Assembly: GCF_029168945.1 (NCBI RefSeq)
Contig: NC_083602.1
Span: 88,236,027 to 88,300,026 of the forward strand
Length of the DNA: 64,000 nucleotides
Direction: 5' to 3'
DNA from: Cannabis sativa
Taxonomy: Eukaryota; Streptophyta; Magnoliopsida; Rosales; Cannabaceae
In this document: positions 11,640-24,399 of the stretch, one piece after another
How the letters are laid out: each line of letters starts with the position of its first letter
Numbering within the stretch: position 1 is the stretch's first letter
Made by a program: the position numbers and the translations under genes
Notes under the pieces: generated by a model
Told to the model about the DNA's origin: nothing
Database searches by the model: none
The model's input: only the letters and a program-made list of their open reading frames with translations

Positions 11640-12195
11640 TATTGTTGAGAGAAACAATACATTGGTCATTATACAAGGAGGAATTTCTTACAACCAAGAA
11701 ACCTCGTTTTCTATCGGTAGAGCACATCTTGCTAATCCATGTCCTACAGTATTACTATTTCTCATTACATATTAAAGATATACACTCGGAAAGAGAGATA
11801 ACAAGGATCTAATAGATCTAATAATATGATCCCATTGGGATACACTCTCAGAAAACTAATTGACAAGATTGATAATAATTTCAGCATCACTCTCCACAAA
11901 AGAAACGAAAAAACCCAGTTGCAAGTACCATTTTAAAGCATACGAGATTGCTAATGCTTTAACTTCTTTAGGGAAGAAAAAACCATGCTAAGGATTTAGC
12001 AAAACACCCCAACGGAAAGCCATCTGAGTCACGAACCAAAGCGCCAATACCAATAGTATTATTTTCACAACGAATAGCAACATCCACATTTAATTTTAAC
12101 AACCCAGCAGAAGGTGCTAATCAATGAGCAACTCGTGATGGGAGAGAAATCTTAACATCTTGCATTTGTGAATTTTGTGCCTTTAGCTAACTATC
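11640..12195 (-). pseudogene. LINE remnant, RNase H-like C-terminus
   Basis: Read on the minus strand, this gives the plant LINE RNase H (RVT_3) pattern: LLKLNVDVAIRCENNTIG, ALVRDSDGFPLGCFAKSL, EVKALAISYALKWYLQ, then SDAEIIINLVN and HGLARCAL. In-frame stops and at least one frameshift break it. The reverse transcriptase and endonuclease parts are absent, so it is a decayed 3' fragment. Confidence 0.75.
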
Positions 12196-12199
12196 ATAA

Positions 12200-12725
12200 T
12201 TAGTGGTGTGCTTAAATCGATCTAATTTAATGACAACCGATCGATCCAATTATAATTGGTCATCAAATATTGGATATCCAATTGTGATCGGATTAGATTT
12301 GATATTATTTTTGAATATCCAATTGGATCATATCGAATGTTGGATGGGGTGTCCAAAAATCTAATACATCTAACATCAAATCGAACTAATTAATATCTTC
12401 ATTTAGTTTGAATGAGTAATAAAATTTTATGTTATTATACGTAAAAAAAATATATATGTATATATGAAAATTAACGTTAATTTTTTTTTTGTGATTGGAT
12501 GGATTCAATTCAATCTAATAGATACTGGATTTAAAATATTGAATGGATCTGATCCAATTTAAGAAATACTGAGTCTAAAATATTAGATAAATCTGATGGA
12601 TTGAATAGATCTAATTCAACATCCATTAAATGTTGGATCGATTGAATGACTAAACTTAATTGGATCAGATTATATAGTAAAATTTAATATTAATATAATC
12701 TGGATAGGTCTAAAAAAATATAAAA
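12200..12725. repeat. dispersed repeat rich in GGATC/GATCC motifs
   Basis: Many copies of TTGGAT, GATCCAAT and their complements lie on both strands across about 500 bp. The composition resembles the elements at 22310-22800 and 56365-57006. The boundaries are not clear; probably a decayed hAT-type MITE. Confidence 0.4.
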
Positions 12726-12729
12726 TGTG

Positions 12730-13540
12730 AGTCAATGAATACCTCTAACTATAATACTAAATTGTCCAAACTTAAAATTGCTGAAGCATTCTTAAATGAG
12801 GTGTTATGTTTTGCTTTATTTTGTTCAGTGCAAAGGCTCCAAACAAGAATAATGAAAATACAGACATGAGATAATAATAATATATAATATATGTTGCACG
12901 TATCCTCTATTATGTAAAACTATGAGCAATAGGCTATATATGTTGCACGTGTAGTGTATATGAGACACTTGGAAGAAATAATAATAATAATATATAATAT
13001 CACTTTCTTTATTCAAAGCAAATTAAAATAAATTTTTAAATGGCTTGAGACTTCAAAGTGCTATAATATAATATACCTAGTCAGAAAACACAACATATAG
13101 TTTATTAATAATATAATAAGAACAATATTTGATTTGATAAGTAGTGGTGGTATATAGTTTACCAGAAAGTCGGAGATTATGTAAGATTAATTATATGTTT
13201 ATATATATTTGACCAAATCAACCCAATCATTGTGTTATTAATTATTACTTGAGGTTTAAAAATAATAAACATTTTAAGTAATATCACATTCTATAATTAT
13301 TGAGGTGTGGAATTGTTCATATATTAGAAAAAACGTAATTATTATTATTATTATTATTCTCTTAACGTGGCAGATGTTTGAAGTTTGCGTAAGAGAAAAG
13401 TAACGGAGCATTTACCTAAGAAGAAGGTTAATTTGACTGAAAGTGAGAAAAAAAAAAAAGAAAACTTATTAGAAGAAATTCGATCAGGCATATTTATTAA
13501 TATAAATAAGACTTATTAGTCATATATAATTATTTTCAAA
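12730..13540. other. AT-rich intergenic stretch
   Basis: There is an imperfect repeat of TATGTTGCACGT (about 12890 and 12938) with AATAATAATATATAATAT around it, and a short ATT trinucleotide run near 13340. No gene is recognised. Confidence 0.4.
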
Positions 13541-13921
13541 GAAGAGTGCTACAATTAATTTTATTTATAATTTTTTAATTAAACTCTATGCGCAAAAATA
13601 TATGTCAAAATTTATTTTTTTTTAATTTTTTTTTACGGCGGTGTTCGTTATGCTTACAACATTCTTTATAAATTTTTAAAATTTTTTGAATATTTTACAG
13701 TACCGAAAATACGTTTGAAATTTTTTGAATACGCATGGTAATAAATTGGAATATCAAGAACTCTATTTTCGGTATTGTAAATTATTCAAAAATTTTCAAA
13801 AATTTACAAGGATAATACTGTAACTATAATGAATACCGCTATGAAAAAATATTTCGGCACATAATTTCGAATGTGAAGGTTAACTAAAAAATTATAATAA
13901 GAAGTTGTAATTAGCATTCTC
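13541..13921. mobile_element. MITE with long imperfect TIRs, 381 bp
   Basis: The two halves are inverted copies over most of their length. The left arm contains GGCGGTGTTCGTTAT, CTTTATAAATTTTTAAA and CAGTACCGAAAATA, and the right arm carries the complements. The outer ends are GAAGAGTGCTACAATT and, inverted, GAGAATGCTAATTACAA. The flanks ATTTTCAAA (13532-13540) and ATTTTCAAT (13922-13930) form an 8-9 bp target duplication. A Mutator-like or hAT-like origin is the likely reading. Confidence 0.75.
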
Positions 13922-14269
13922 ATTTTCAATATATTATTGTTTCTAAATTCTAAGACATCTATAATTTAGTCAAAATACATTAAATTTTTATAAATTATTT
14001 AGTTATTAATTAAGGTAGATTAATTAATTCAGTCAAATTAAAATTTTACTGAAATAATAAAATATTTTGATCAAACTAATGAGAAAATTAAATAAACTTA
14101 AAAATTTATATTAATTATATAATTTGTAAATGATAGTTTTTTGCGGGCACCTTATTTAGGAAAACTAGTTATTTAAATGACAGTTGGATGAAAAAAAGTG
14201 CCTAGTCCTTTTCTCAAAAGCTCATTTATTTTTCTTATAAGCAGAATGGTAATTTCATTATAAAAGAAA

Positions 14270-14416
14270 GTATTAGAGTTAGTCCCACATTGCTAACATA
14301 TGGAAATAAATTGTGATATATTAAGATTTATGTGCTACTCCTTTTTTTGTCAATTAATTTTGAGTTGGAACTTCATTCATCTTATCCCCAAATTTTAACA
14401 TAGTATCAGAGCCACT
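14270..14416 (+). mobile_element. TRIM-type LTR with primer-binding site
   Basis: About 130 bp resembling the LTRs at 52201-53073 (shared GAGTTAGTCCCACATTGCTA and GGAAATAAATTGTG). It ends TTTTAACA at 14400 and is directly followed by AGTATCAGAGCCAC, which fits the 3' end of initiator methionine tRNA and would be the primer-binding site. I found no second LTR downstream, so this is an incomplete copy. Confidence 0.65.
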
Positions 14417-15945
14417 TGTGATCTGTTGTGAGCCCAATGTCACCGGTCCAAAAAATCGTTTGTGATCCGTTTGTTCGCAGCGAATGAAACTGTGGAGGGT
14501 GTGAACTCCATATTGCTCGAATTTATTAAATATATAATAATATATTTGTGTTTTTGTTTTTGTTTTTTTTTGTTTTCTAGTATAATTTAATTACTTTAAC
14601 ATAATGTTAAATTTGAATTTAAATAAATTCGAGTATAAATAAAAATTGAGACCAAATTAATTTGTGAACTCCATACTGCTCAAATAAATTTCTTAAATAG
14701 ATAATAATATATTTGTGCTATATATATTTTTTTTAGTATAATTTAATTACTTTAAAAGAAGAGGTATAATTTAATTATTAAATAATTTCTTTTATGCTAT
14801 TAACTAGAACATGAAACCTATGCATTTATTAACTAGAGCTTAATATATTCATACAAATATATATATAAATATTTTTAATAAATATTCTTACAAATAATGA
14901 AAATAGTTTAATTAAAATATATTTTTTTCTTCTTTTTCATTGATAATATCTTTATTTTTCATGTTATATTATTACAATTGTTGTTCTTTTCATCAAAGAC
15001 GCTGAGTTCGAAATAGTAGTGAGGACGAAACTTGATGAACAAAATAGAAGAAACAATAAGATAAATAGGAAAGAAATACAGATCCATGACGTGGATCGAT
15101 TCGAGTAGAAAGGAATCACAGAGTCATCTTCTCGCCTAAAAATATCTAACAAATGTTTGAGGATGAAATATATATAAAAACTAACTGCTATCGGTTCACC
15201 ATAGATTATATGATTTAATTAATAGAGTTGTATTGTTACGATTGGATCAATTTAGTGTACCAAATATAGTTTATTTTTTGAGCTAATTTTCAATATCAAT
15301 ATTTTATTTCAATAAAAATTAAACCAGAAAAAATGTTATGAAAGACAACATAAAATACCATATATAATAATTGGACACTAGTTTTTTTTGGAAGGACAAA
15401 GAAACTGTAGAACTAGTTAAAAAGACAAACGAGGATAACAAGGACCAGCCAGCAAATCTAGACAAAAAGAGTGATAATTAATGATGCATTTCTTATTCTT
15501 TAATTTATTAACTTACAAAGAAAATAAATTTTGTCTACTTATAATAACTCTTACTCCTCTAATTTTATTAATTTATTAATTAAATAAACTTTTATATTAA
15601 GCAATAATTGCTCTCCAAAGATTTTGCTAGCTATTCCCTATATACAGTCCAGATTAATTATTATTATTATTATATATGTATATATTAATATATTTCATTT
15701 TATATATATTGATGTCTGATCATGAAGAAACCAACAAGCTAACCTAAATCATTATTGAACGACAAAACAACATATATCAAGAATATATTTGTTACAAATT
15801 AATATATATATTTTTTGATGTTGAAGTTTAATTGAGACAGGCTGATTTTTTTTATTTTCTTTATATAATATGCCAACTGTTGGTAATTAGCATACAAATA
15901 ATGTATAGTAGATGTTTTTGTAAGCTAATTAAGATTTTTACTTTT
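14417..15945. other. AT-rich intergenic stretch
   Basis: There are two related segments, GTGTGAACTCCATATTGCTC near 14500 and GTGAACTCCATACTGCTC near 14665, each followed by AATAATATATTTGTG. They suggest a local duplication of about 170 bp. Otherwise no gene, RNA or element is recognised. Confidence 0.4.
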
Positions 15946-15949
15946 CGAA

Positions 15950-16175
15950 CTTTGACATGTATTTAATTATGCCCCTGAACTTTTAAGGTCGTTAAAAGTA
16001 TACCTTGAACTATTGAGATTATTAGATTTAAATTTTTTTATCTAATTTTAGTTAAAAAAAAGTCTAACATGGATGAAAGTTCAGGGGATATGATCTAGTA
16101 TATGTCAAAGTTCGAGGGGCATGATTTGGTAGATGTCAAAGTCTGGGGAGCATGGTTTTGTACATAAACAATCAC
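15950..16175. repeat. dispersed inverted-repeat element (family with 27290-27610)
   Basis: It contains AACTTTGACATGTATTTAAT, ATGCCCCTGAAC and CTTGAACTATTGAGATTATT. The last two recur near-identically at 27320-27380, and both copies continue with ATATGTCAAAGTTC-like sequence in inverted sense. It looks like a small non-autonomous DNA element. Confidence 0.55.
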
Positions 16176-16664
16176 TGAAATAGTAAAATTGAATGAAGCA
16201 ATAATTGAACAACCGAAAACTTGGCTGCTTGAATCTAAGATATAGCTGCTAGGATTGCTTTTCCCTCAGCTACTTCAGGAGGAATCACACCTGTAAAAGG
16301 GGTTACAAACCCTGCCTTTAGATTATCACCAACACCCCTAGCCACAACTCCATAACTATGCCTCTTCGAAACAAAATCAATGGCAACATCAGTGTGGACT
16401 ATCCATTGCCTGGGAGCGAGTCGATGTACCTGGTTACTCATAACATGCATGTGTGCTGACAATTTAAATTGTTCACAATGTGCATTAACATAATCATATC
16501 CAGATTATTGGCAGCATAGTAAAAAAGTTGTGTGGGAGAAAACACCTTTTTGTTATGAAAAAGATTATTACGTTGATTCCATATAGCCCAAATAAAACAA
16601 AACAGTAGAACCAAACTATGCTTGTCATACAGGTTAAAAGAACTAGCAATAAACATACTAATTT

Positions 16665-18557
16665 TGTTGGGTTTTATGCCCTAAATAAAACTCATTTCAA
16701 TATAATCAGATTTACTTATTAATATATATCAGAAATAACATTTAATGTTGCATGGTTCACATGATTTATTTCATGATTATATGTACATAATGTATGAGTT
16801 CATCTGAAACCCTTTTCACATACTTGATCCTGTTTATTGTGCTGTCAACACATTGGAAAGTAAACATGACTATGTGAATAAAGTTTCCTAGATTTATCAA
16901 ACATAGGGTTTTACTGATATGATAATCTACAACAGAGTTTACTTGCATTTGGAGAAATGCTATGTTCTTTCCAGAGCATTGGTTAAAGTAAAGCTCAGGT
17001 TGGATGCATGGAGTATGCATCGGAAGGGACCGATATTGAACTTTGACATAGATTTATTAAACTTACCGTAATATCTATTCAAGTCAATATCGCCTAGTTG
17101 ATCCTAGATCAAATGATCTTAATCCTGTTATGATTAGGCTCAATCTCGAAAGGCTATTCGTGTTCTTTGATTTGTTAGTTAAGCCTACTTTTAGGTCAGG
17201 GTGATACGTACATTTTGGGAACATGGTAGTGCAATTGAGTGGGAGCGCTATCATAAACATGGAATCTATAGCTTCTATCTGGCGAATAGTAAGTAAAGGA
17301 TGATCTCCTTCGAGCTTGACCAAACGGAAATAAATGGTGGAGATCTCATTTCACATAAGCTGAAATATCATTTATACGGGGTTAAGTGTTTTAAGGATTA
17401 AATACATTGTAGGGTGTAACGGTAATCTAATCCCTTTACAGTGTAGATCATTCATATAGAGGATCATTGATCAAATTAGGATTACAACAATGGATAACTA
17501 ATGATGTGTCTATATGGTGGAACATATAGAGCATTCTATATAACTGAGAGTGCAATTCTAAGTTCTATGCGTGGATTCAACGAAGAATTAATAAGTTAGT
17601 GAATTTTAGTAATAAATTCTTGATCTCCTTATTGGAAGCTCGGTTATATAGACCCATGGTCCCCGCACTAGTTGAGATAATATTGCTTGTAAGACTCAAT
17701 AATTGGTTTTGATTAATCAATTATAAATCTCAAATTAGACTATGTCTATTTGTGAATTTTTCACTAAGTAAAGGCGAAATTGTAAAGAAAGAGTTTTAGG
17801 GGCATATTTGTTAATTATGATACTTTGTATGGTTCAATTAATAAATATGATAAATGACAATATTATTTAATAATTATTTATAGTTATTAAATAGTTAGAA
17901 TTGGCATTTAAATGGTTGAATTAGAAAATTAGCGTTTTTGAGAAAATCAGATGCAGAAAAGATAAAACTGCAAAATTGCAAAAGTGAGGCCCAAATCTGC
18001 TAAGCATGGCCGGCCACTTTTGTAGGGTTTTCCCTCTGATATTTTCATTATTTTAATGCCAAATAATTCAAACCTAACCCTAGTGGAATGCTATAAATAG
18101 ATAGTGAAGGGTTCAGGAAAATAACACTTTTTTTCCGACACTTTCTGAATCAGAAAAACCTGAGCCTTCTCTCTCCCTATCTTTGGCTGAACCCACTCTC
18201 TCTCTCTTCCTCTTGAATTTCGAAATCCTTAGTGTATGAGTAGTGCCCACACACAGCAAGTGATACCTCAGTCATAGTGAGGAAGATCGTGAAGAAAGAC
18301 TTTCAGCAAGAAGGAGGTTTCAGCATCAAAGATTCAGAGAAAGAGATCCAGGTTCAGATATTGATAATGCTCTGCTACAGAAAGGAATCAAGGGCTAGAT
18401 ATCTGAACGGAAGGAGTCATTATATTCCGCTGCACCCAATGTAAGGTTTCCTAAACTTTATATGTGTTTATTTCATCGTTTTAGAAAGTTCATATTTAGG
18501 GTGTTAATCAACATACTTGTGAGTAGATCTAAGATCCTGGTAAAATAATTTCCAACA
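16665..18557 (+). mobile_element. solo LTR, 1893 bp
   Basis: It starts TGTTGGGTTTTATGCCC and ends TTTCCAACA, giving inverted TGTTGG/CCAACA termini. It is flanked by the perfect 5-bp duplication AATTT (16660-16664 and 18558-18562). There is no gag-pol, primer-binding site or second LTR, so a full element was lost by LTR recombination. A TATA box TATAAATA lies at 18092-18099, followed by a leader-like CT-rich region, which fits an LTR promoter reading to the right. A Ty1-copia origin is likely from the general look but not proven. Confidence 0.9.
18092..18099 (+). promoter_or_regulatory. TATA box of the solo LTR
   Basis: TATAAATA within GCTATAAATAGATAGTG, about 460 bases before the LTR end. 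The sequence after it is pyrimidine-rich, like an LTR R/U5 region. Activity is inference. Confidence 0.6.
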
Positions 18558-20885
18558 AATTTCACTATCCTTATGTGTGTTGTAATAACTGAAAAATATG
18601 GAGTGTTTCTAAGCTATTTTAGCACAACGACATTCAAGGATAGCGTGTTCTACAGTCTCCGTTCTCAGTTGGCAAATGGGACAAATCGGGGAGGGAATGA
18701 TATGACAAAAGAATAGAGAAGAGGCAACAGGTATAGAATGGGAGAGAGTCCGCCACATCAAGTGTTTGACCTTAGGTGGGGCACCAGATGACCATAAATT
18801 TTAGACTAGAAATGCTTACAATCATCAAACAAGGAAGAAGAAGGCATATCCCTAGATTTAAGAGCTAAATGGTAAGCAGTTTTGACATTAAATTCCTAGT
18901 AGGATTTGAGCCCCAAATCAAATTATCAGTACAATTATGACCAGAAATTGGAACACAAAAGATTTCCTGGATGAGTGATCGAAATAAGGTTACCTAAATC
19001 CCAATCGCCAGAAGGGGAAATGAAAAAAGATGAGCTGGGATTAGGAGGGGAAGACGAGGAAAACGTTTTGAAATGAAAGCCATGGAGCCAATGATCATCT
19101 ACAGGATTAATATCCTTACCATTCTCCACTTTCCAAATTAACCCCTGTTTGAGTAAGTCACGACCCCAAAGAATACTCCTCCAAGAGAAAGAGGGCCTAT
19201 GGCCAGAAATAACCTCAAGAATGGAGGAATAAGGAAAATATCGAGCCTTGAGGGTGAGACTCAGCAAAGAATTAGGGTATTTTAGAACTCTCCAAGCTTG
19301 CTTAGCAAGCATGGCCTAATTAAAATGAGTTAATGATCGAAAGCCCAAACTTCCCACAAACTTAGATTGACTGACACTTAATTTGCCAGTTTTTCCAATG
19401 GACTTTACGAGATTCAGCAGAGGATCCCCACCAGAATTTAGAGATTAGGGATTCAATTTTCTTACAAATCTTAGTGGGAATACGAAAACAGGCCATGGCA
19501 TATGAGGGGATAGCTTAAAGGACAACCTTAATAAGTATTTCCTTACTCGCCCTAGAAAACCATTTATGATTCCAGGAGTGAATGATAGTGGCAATTTTAT
19601 ATTTAAGGAAGTTGAAAGCAGGGTATTTCACACGAGAAAGACATTGAGGTAAACCCAGATACTTAGTGATAAAAGGCCAATTTTGAAGCTGAAAGGTATG
19701 AAAGAACAGATCCCTAACTTCAGTATGAGTGTTAGGAGAGAACAAAATAGAAGACTTAGCAAAATTAACCATTTGTCCCGAGGCTTTGAAATAAACAGTA
19801 AGCGCATGATGTAAGGCCTCACAAGACTGTTGATCAGCTAAGCAAAACAAAATGTTATCATAAGTAAAAAAAAAGGTGAGATATAGGTGGAGCATTTCGA
19901 GAAATGGCAATGCCCCGAAGGAGCCCCTACCCTAATGTCCTAAAAATAGTATAAAGGCCTTGAGAACAAAGAATGAAAAGATAAGGGGACAAGGGATCTC
20001 CTTGCCCAAGGCCACTGGTGGGCCTGATGGTCCCACGAACCTCACCATTTACAGAGAAAGAGATTGAAGCAGTGATCATGCATTTAAAGATAAGGGAGAC
20101 AAAGTGGACATGGAAATTAAAATGGAACATACCATTTTGAAGAATATCCTATTCGACCTAATTAAAGCTTTAGCCATGTCAAGCTTGAGAGCAGCCCACC
20201 CCCACTTACATACTTTCCTATTAGTGATAGCATGCAAGCTCATTAGCTATAAGAATACTATTATGAATGACACGACCCGAAACAAAAGTACTTTGACAGG
20301 GGGAGATAATCTTATCTAAAACCAGCTTAAGCCTGTTGGCAAGAGTTTTGGATATGACTTTGTAAAGAGTAGTGCAAAGACTAGGCCTAAAGTCTTTCAA
20401 CGTATTGACATGTTGTTTTTTAGAAATTAGGCCAATAAGGGTAGAATTAATATCAGTGAAATCCACACCCTTATTAAGGCAATCAAGGACAGCATTGGTG
20501 AAATCATCACCAAAACAGACCAATTAATCTAATAGAAAAACACATTGAGACCATCTAGACCTACAACCTTATCCCATGAAAGTTGGAAAATAACTTTTCT
20601 CACTTTATCAACAGTCAAATCTTGAGCAAAAAACTCAATTTATTGGTCCTCAAGGTGAGGCCCCAAAGAAGCAAAAATTGAAGCAACAACTTCAATATCA
20701 CTTCCCTAAGAGGAGAAAAGGTCAGAAAAATAAGAGGTTATCAAAAGTGCAATACCATCCTGGGTGTTGATAACAGTTTCATCCTCAATTTTAAAATACT
20801 TAATATGATTGGACTTTGTACGAGAAGAGACATATTTATAAAAGAATTTAGTATTTTTATCACCGCATTTGTTTTGCTATATACA

Positions 20886-21390
20886 TGGATTATTTTTTTG
20901 ATGGTAATTTTTAAAAAATAACTATAATTAAATGTTAATTTTAAAAATATTAATTTATATATACATATAAGGTATTGATAACTTAAGACCTCATAAGACC
21001 TCCAATATTAAGTGCAATAATTTATTGGCCAGCAGAAGACCTCATAATTAATTTCATGGAATAATGTTTCCTCTGTATTCTGTAATATAGATTTATGTAA
21101 ACCACTGACTCTTTGGACTTTTTCATAGACGCGGTGAAATTAAAACCATAACCATATTAATTACATTAATGAAATGAAATGTATATTTATAGTTTTGATC
21201 ACCAACCTGACCTGTACTAATTAATTATGTTTCTGAATTTCTTAAGTACTAATTAAGTACTAATTAATTATTAATTGAAACGGCAAATACAAAGACATAT
21301 ATTTTCATGGTTATATATGTTTATATATTCTCATTTTTGCTTTTTTTATTAACAAAAAAACATTATTTCATGTTAAAAATAAAATTAATA
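20886..21390. other. AT-rich intergenic stretch
   Basis: This holds nothing recognised between the 5' truncation point of the LINE and the next MITE. Confidence 0.4.
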
Positions 21391-21984
21391 GAGCAATTTG
21401 CGGCGAAACTCCTTTATGTTTTGATTTTTATACACTTAACCCCCTTATCTTTATTTTTGGTGGCAAAACCCCTTTATGTTTTAATTTTTATACACTTAAC
21501 CCCCTTATCTTTTTTTTTGTGGCAAAACCCCCTTATGTTTTAATTTTTATACACTTAACCCCCTTATCTTTTTTTTGGTGGCAAAACCCCCTTATGTTTA
21601 TTTTTCTTTGCAAATTTGACACGCCAGTTAAATATTACCGTTAAATATCAACTGGATGACCATTGTATACACCTTTGTATATGTAACGGTAAAACCTCGA
21701 AGTCAATACAGTAGTAATCCAGTTAGTATCTAACGGTAATATTTAACTAAAACTTTAAATTTGCAAAGAAAAGTAAACTGAAGGGTTTTGCCACCAAAAC
21801 AAAAGATAGAGGGGTTAAGTGTATAAAAATTAAAACATAAGGGGGTTTTGCCACCAAAAAAAAAAGATAAGGGGGTTAAATGTATAAAAATTAAAACATA
21901 AGGGGGTTTTGCCACCAAAAATAAAGATAAGGGGGTTAAGTGTATAAAAATCAAAACATAAGGGGGTTTCGCCGCAAATTGCTC
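21391..21984. mobile_element. Mutator-type MITE built from inverted minisatellite arrays, 594 bp
   Basis: The ends are GAGCAATTTGCGGCGAAAC and its inverse (GTTTCGCCGCAAATTGCTC). The 9-bp duplication AAATTAATA flanks both sides exactly (21382-21390 and 21985-21993). Each arm consists of three to four tandem units of about 60 bp, containing TATACACTTAACCCCCTTAT and GGTGGCAAAACCCC; the right arm is the reverse complement of the left. The centre (about 21600-21770) is unique. The apparent ORFs are just the repeat units read through. Confidence 0.9.
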
Positions 21985-22309
21985 AAATTAATACTAAGAT
22001 GACACCTCATATTTTGTTATTGGTTTTGTTTTCTTGGCTCGGAAGGATTGAAGTGCATACAAGTTGTTTTGTGTCAAAGCTCTTATATAAAAAGTCAACA
22101 AATTATACTTAAGAAAGTGTCAATATATATGTAATCTGACAAAAGGAAAAGTCTACATATATGTAGCTCATAATATACACAACCTTAACTATGGCAAAAG
22201 CAAAGACAAAATTTCAGAGGAAAAAGTCTTAACATGTTAATTTGTCATATATTTGTAATTGTGCACGTATTTGCCAATGTTAATTCAGATGTAAAAATAA
22301 TTAATTTAA
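21985..22309. other. intergenic stretch, nothing recognised
   Basis: AT-rich sequence without a supported gene or repeat. Confidence 0.4.
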
Positions 22310-22800
22310 TTTAATCTATATATTTATGTGTTTGAAAAAATTATAAATAAAATTCATATTTTAATATAAAAAATAATAATTAAAATCTAATACATATGTT
22401 AAAAATACATTTCAAATTTCAAAGTATAATAGATTAAATATATATTTTATTTTTATATGTAAAATAAAATTAAATATTTTTTTATACATATAATATTTTT
22501 TTCTTTTTGGTATAAATTTGTTATTTTTTGTTTTATTTATTTTTAATTTATTGTTGGATACATAAAACAACACTAATTTGTTTTATTTTTTGTTAGTTAT
22601 GTAAAAAAAAATACTTTTTTTAATAAATATTAAATAATTATATTAAAAAGTAATTAATCCAAAATACCATTCCAATCAATATTTTTGCGAATTAAATTAA
22701 ATTTGAGTTACTATGTAGATTTGATTGGATTCAAAATATGAAATCCACACTAAATATGAATTAGATGTACCATAAGTAAAATAGTGAAGATTAAATCGGG
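22310..22800. repeat. dispersed repeat homologous to 56500-57000
   Basis: Shared pieces in the same order include TAGTTATGTAAAAAAAATA-like runs, AAAAGTAATTAATCCAAAAT, TTTGATTGGATTCAAAATAT and GAAATCCACACTAAATATGA. The partner copy at 56365-57006 has hAT-like ends. This copy lacks clear termini and is probably truncated. Confidence 0.6.
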
Positions 22801-24379
22801 ATCTCCTAAAAAATATTGATTCCTACATGGGTGAAGAACATATTACAAGATGCTAAAACTGATTAATTAACTAACCCTAACAACTACCTTTTTACGTAGT
22901 CATTGATTAATATATAGCTCCATGCATGCAATACATTTCATAATAGAATAATTTTGTCTCATTCTTCAGAAATTCATTACATTTCATGTTATAATAAATC
23001 ATGTATAAATATTGGAGATATCTACTCTACGTCATTTAGTTTTGATTCCATAGTATAAGGTAGTAAAGTAAACCAATGAGAAGTTAAATATTGAAAGTCT
23101 TCTTTAGTTACAGTGGACTGTTCTATATTATAATTGAATTTATTTATTATTTTATATAACTAAAATTACTTTATATAAAGAATAGGCATACTTGAGTGTT
23201 TTATAAGAGCGTGGGAAAATGGAACCAGCCTAGATTTTAATTTTTCTTTATGCTTTTTTTAGTTTTTTTAGTTTATTATTACTAAAACTTAATATTTTTT
23301 TTATTTTATCTCAAATTTTTATATTCTACCATATTACCATACATCAACTTCTTTGAAATACAAAATTTATTTTATTTTTCAAATTTTAATATATTTTATT
23401 CATTTCAAACATATAATATTAATATTTACACATATCCTCATATGAAAAGTAAAATTAAAACCCCAAATAATTAATCAAATATATTTAGAGTAATAAATAA
23501 TAATATTCTATAAATATAGAGCATGAATATTGAATTTCAAAAAAGCTTTAAAATAGAGAAGGGGTTTAGAGCATCTAATATAGCGTGTTTTCAGTTTAAA
23601 TCTTTAAATATTTTAAAAATTCTCTATTTTAAAGCATCTAATCTGAGTGTTCTTAGGCCTCTTTTTAGCAATTTTTTTGGTTAATGTTCTATTTTTAGTA
23701 GTTCAATGTTATAAGAAAATTCTACTAATATTTATCACTCTTTTAATTAAAAAATAAATAAACTACTAATATTTGTTGCACAAACACATCCAAAGTTTTA
23801 TTATTATCATTTTACAAAAGCTTTGAATCAAAATTAATTTATGGCTGCAAAAAAAAATTATTTTATCATAAAAAATTATAAAGAACATATACATACATAT
23901 GTCCAATATCTCCACTACTGCAAGCACGTAAAATTAACAAATAAAAGAATAGATATAATGGGTAATTTTCCTGTAAGACCCTTAGTTTGTACCTCATAAC
24001 ATGGTATAGTTTTTTGGCCAATAAAATTAAAGTCGAATAAAGGTTACATGGTATGGTAGTGTGTATGTATACTTGATTTCTTTTTTGTTAAAAAAAGCGA
24101 CTGACTGTATAAAAAAATTTGTTAAAAAAACAAAAAAAAAAAGACTGCTTTATATATGTCTTGTGTATGTATACATTAATGGACTTTTTTTCTCGGCTTT
24201 AAGTTAATAAACTTTGTTATTTTAATTTTTTTTCGTTATTGAGAAAAAATGTTTTAAAAAAAATACATATATAATTTAAAAAAAAAAAAAATTAGAATGT
24301 GTCATAAAAATTATATTATGTTCATAAGAATGTGTTAGCGGGTGCAATTTATGACATTTGGCTAAACTGAAATCTGTGT
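22801..24379. other. AT-rich intergenic stretch
   Basis: A segment around 23515-23650 has GGTTTAGAGCATCTAATATA and, inverted in part, TTTAAAGCATCTAATCTGAG, as in small MITEs of the GAGCATCTCC type. Otherwise nothing is recognised. Confidence 0.4.
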
Positions 24380-24399
24380 ATAAATAAAAAAACAACATT

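Larger units (their letters stand above)
16230..20885 (-). pseudogene. 5'-truncated LINE (reverse transcriptase to RNase H), interrupted by a solo LTR
   Basis: Read from 20885 downward on the minus strand, it starts at the GDKNTKFFYKYV motif that lies between endonuclease and RT. It then gives RT blocks (FRPSLCTTLYKVISKTLANR; GLGQGDPLSPYLFILCSQGL), WKVENGKDINPVDDHWLHG, a zinc-binding RT segment, IWAIWNQRNNLFHNKK and an RNase H start (VHTDVAIDFVSKRHSYGVVA). The catalytic YADD/FADD position reads TYDNILFC, so the RT is dead. Stops and frame changes are numerous. The endonuclease is missing, as in normal 5' truncation. Joining sequence across 16665-18557 restores continuous LINE coding. Confidence 0.85.

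Noticed and set aside
21400..21980. CRISPR-like array of regular repeats
   Set aside because: The units are ~60-bp tandem copies with no unique spacers, occur in inverted arms, and have MITE ends with a 9-bp duplication, in a plant genome.
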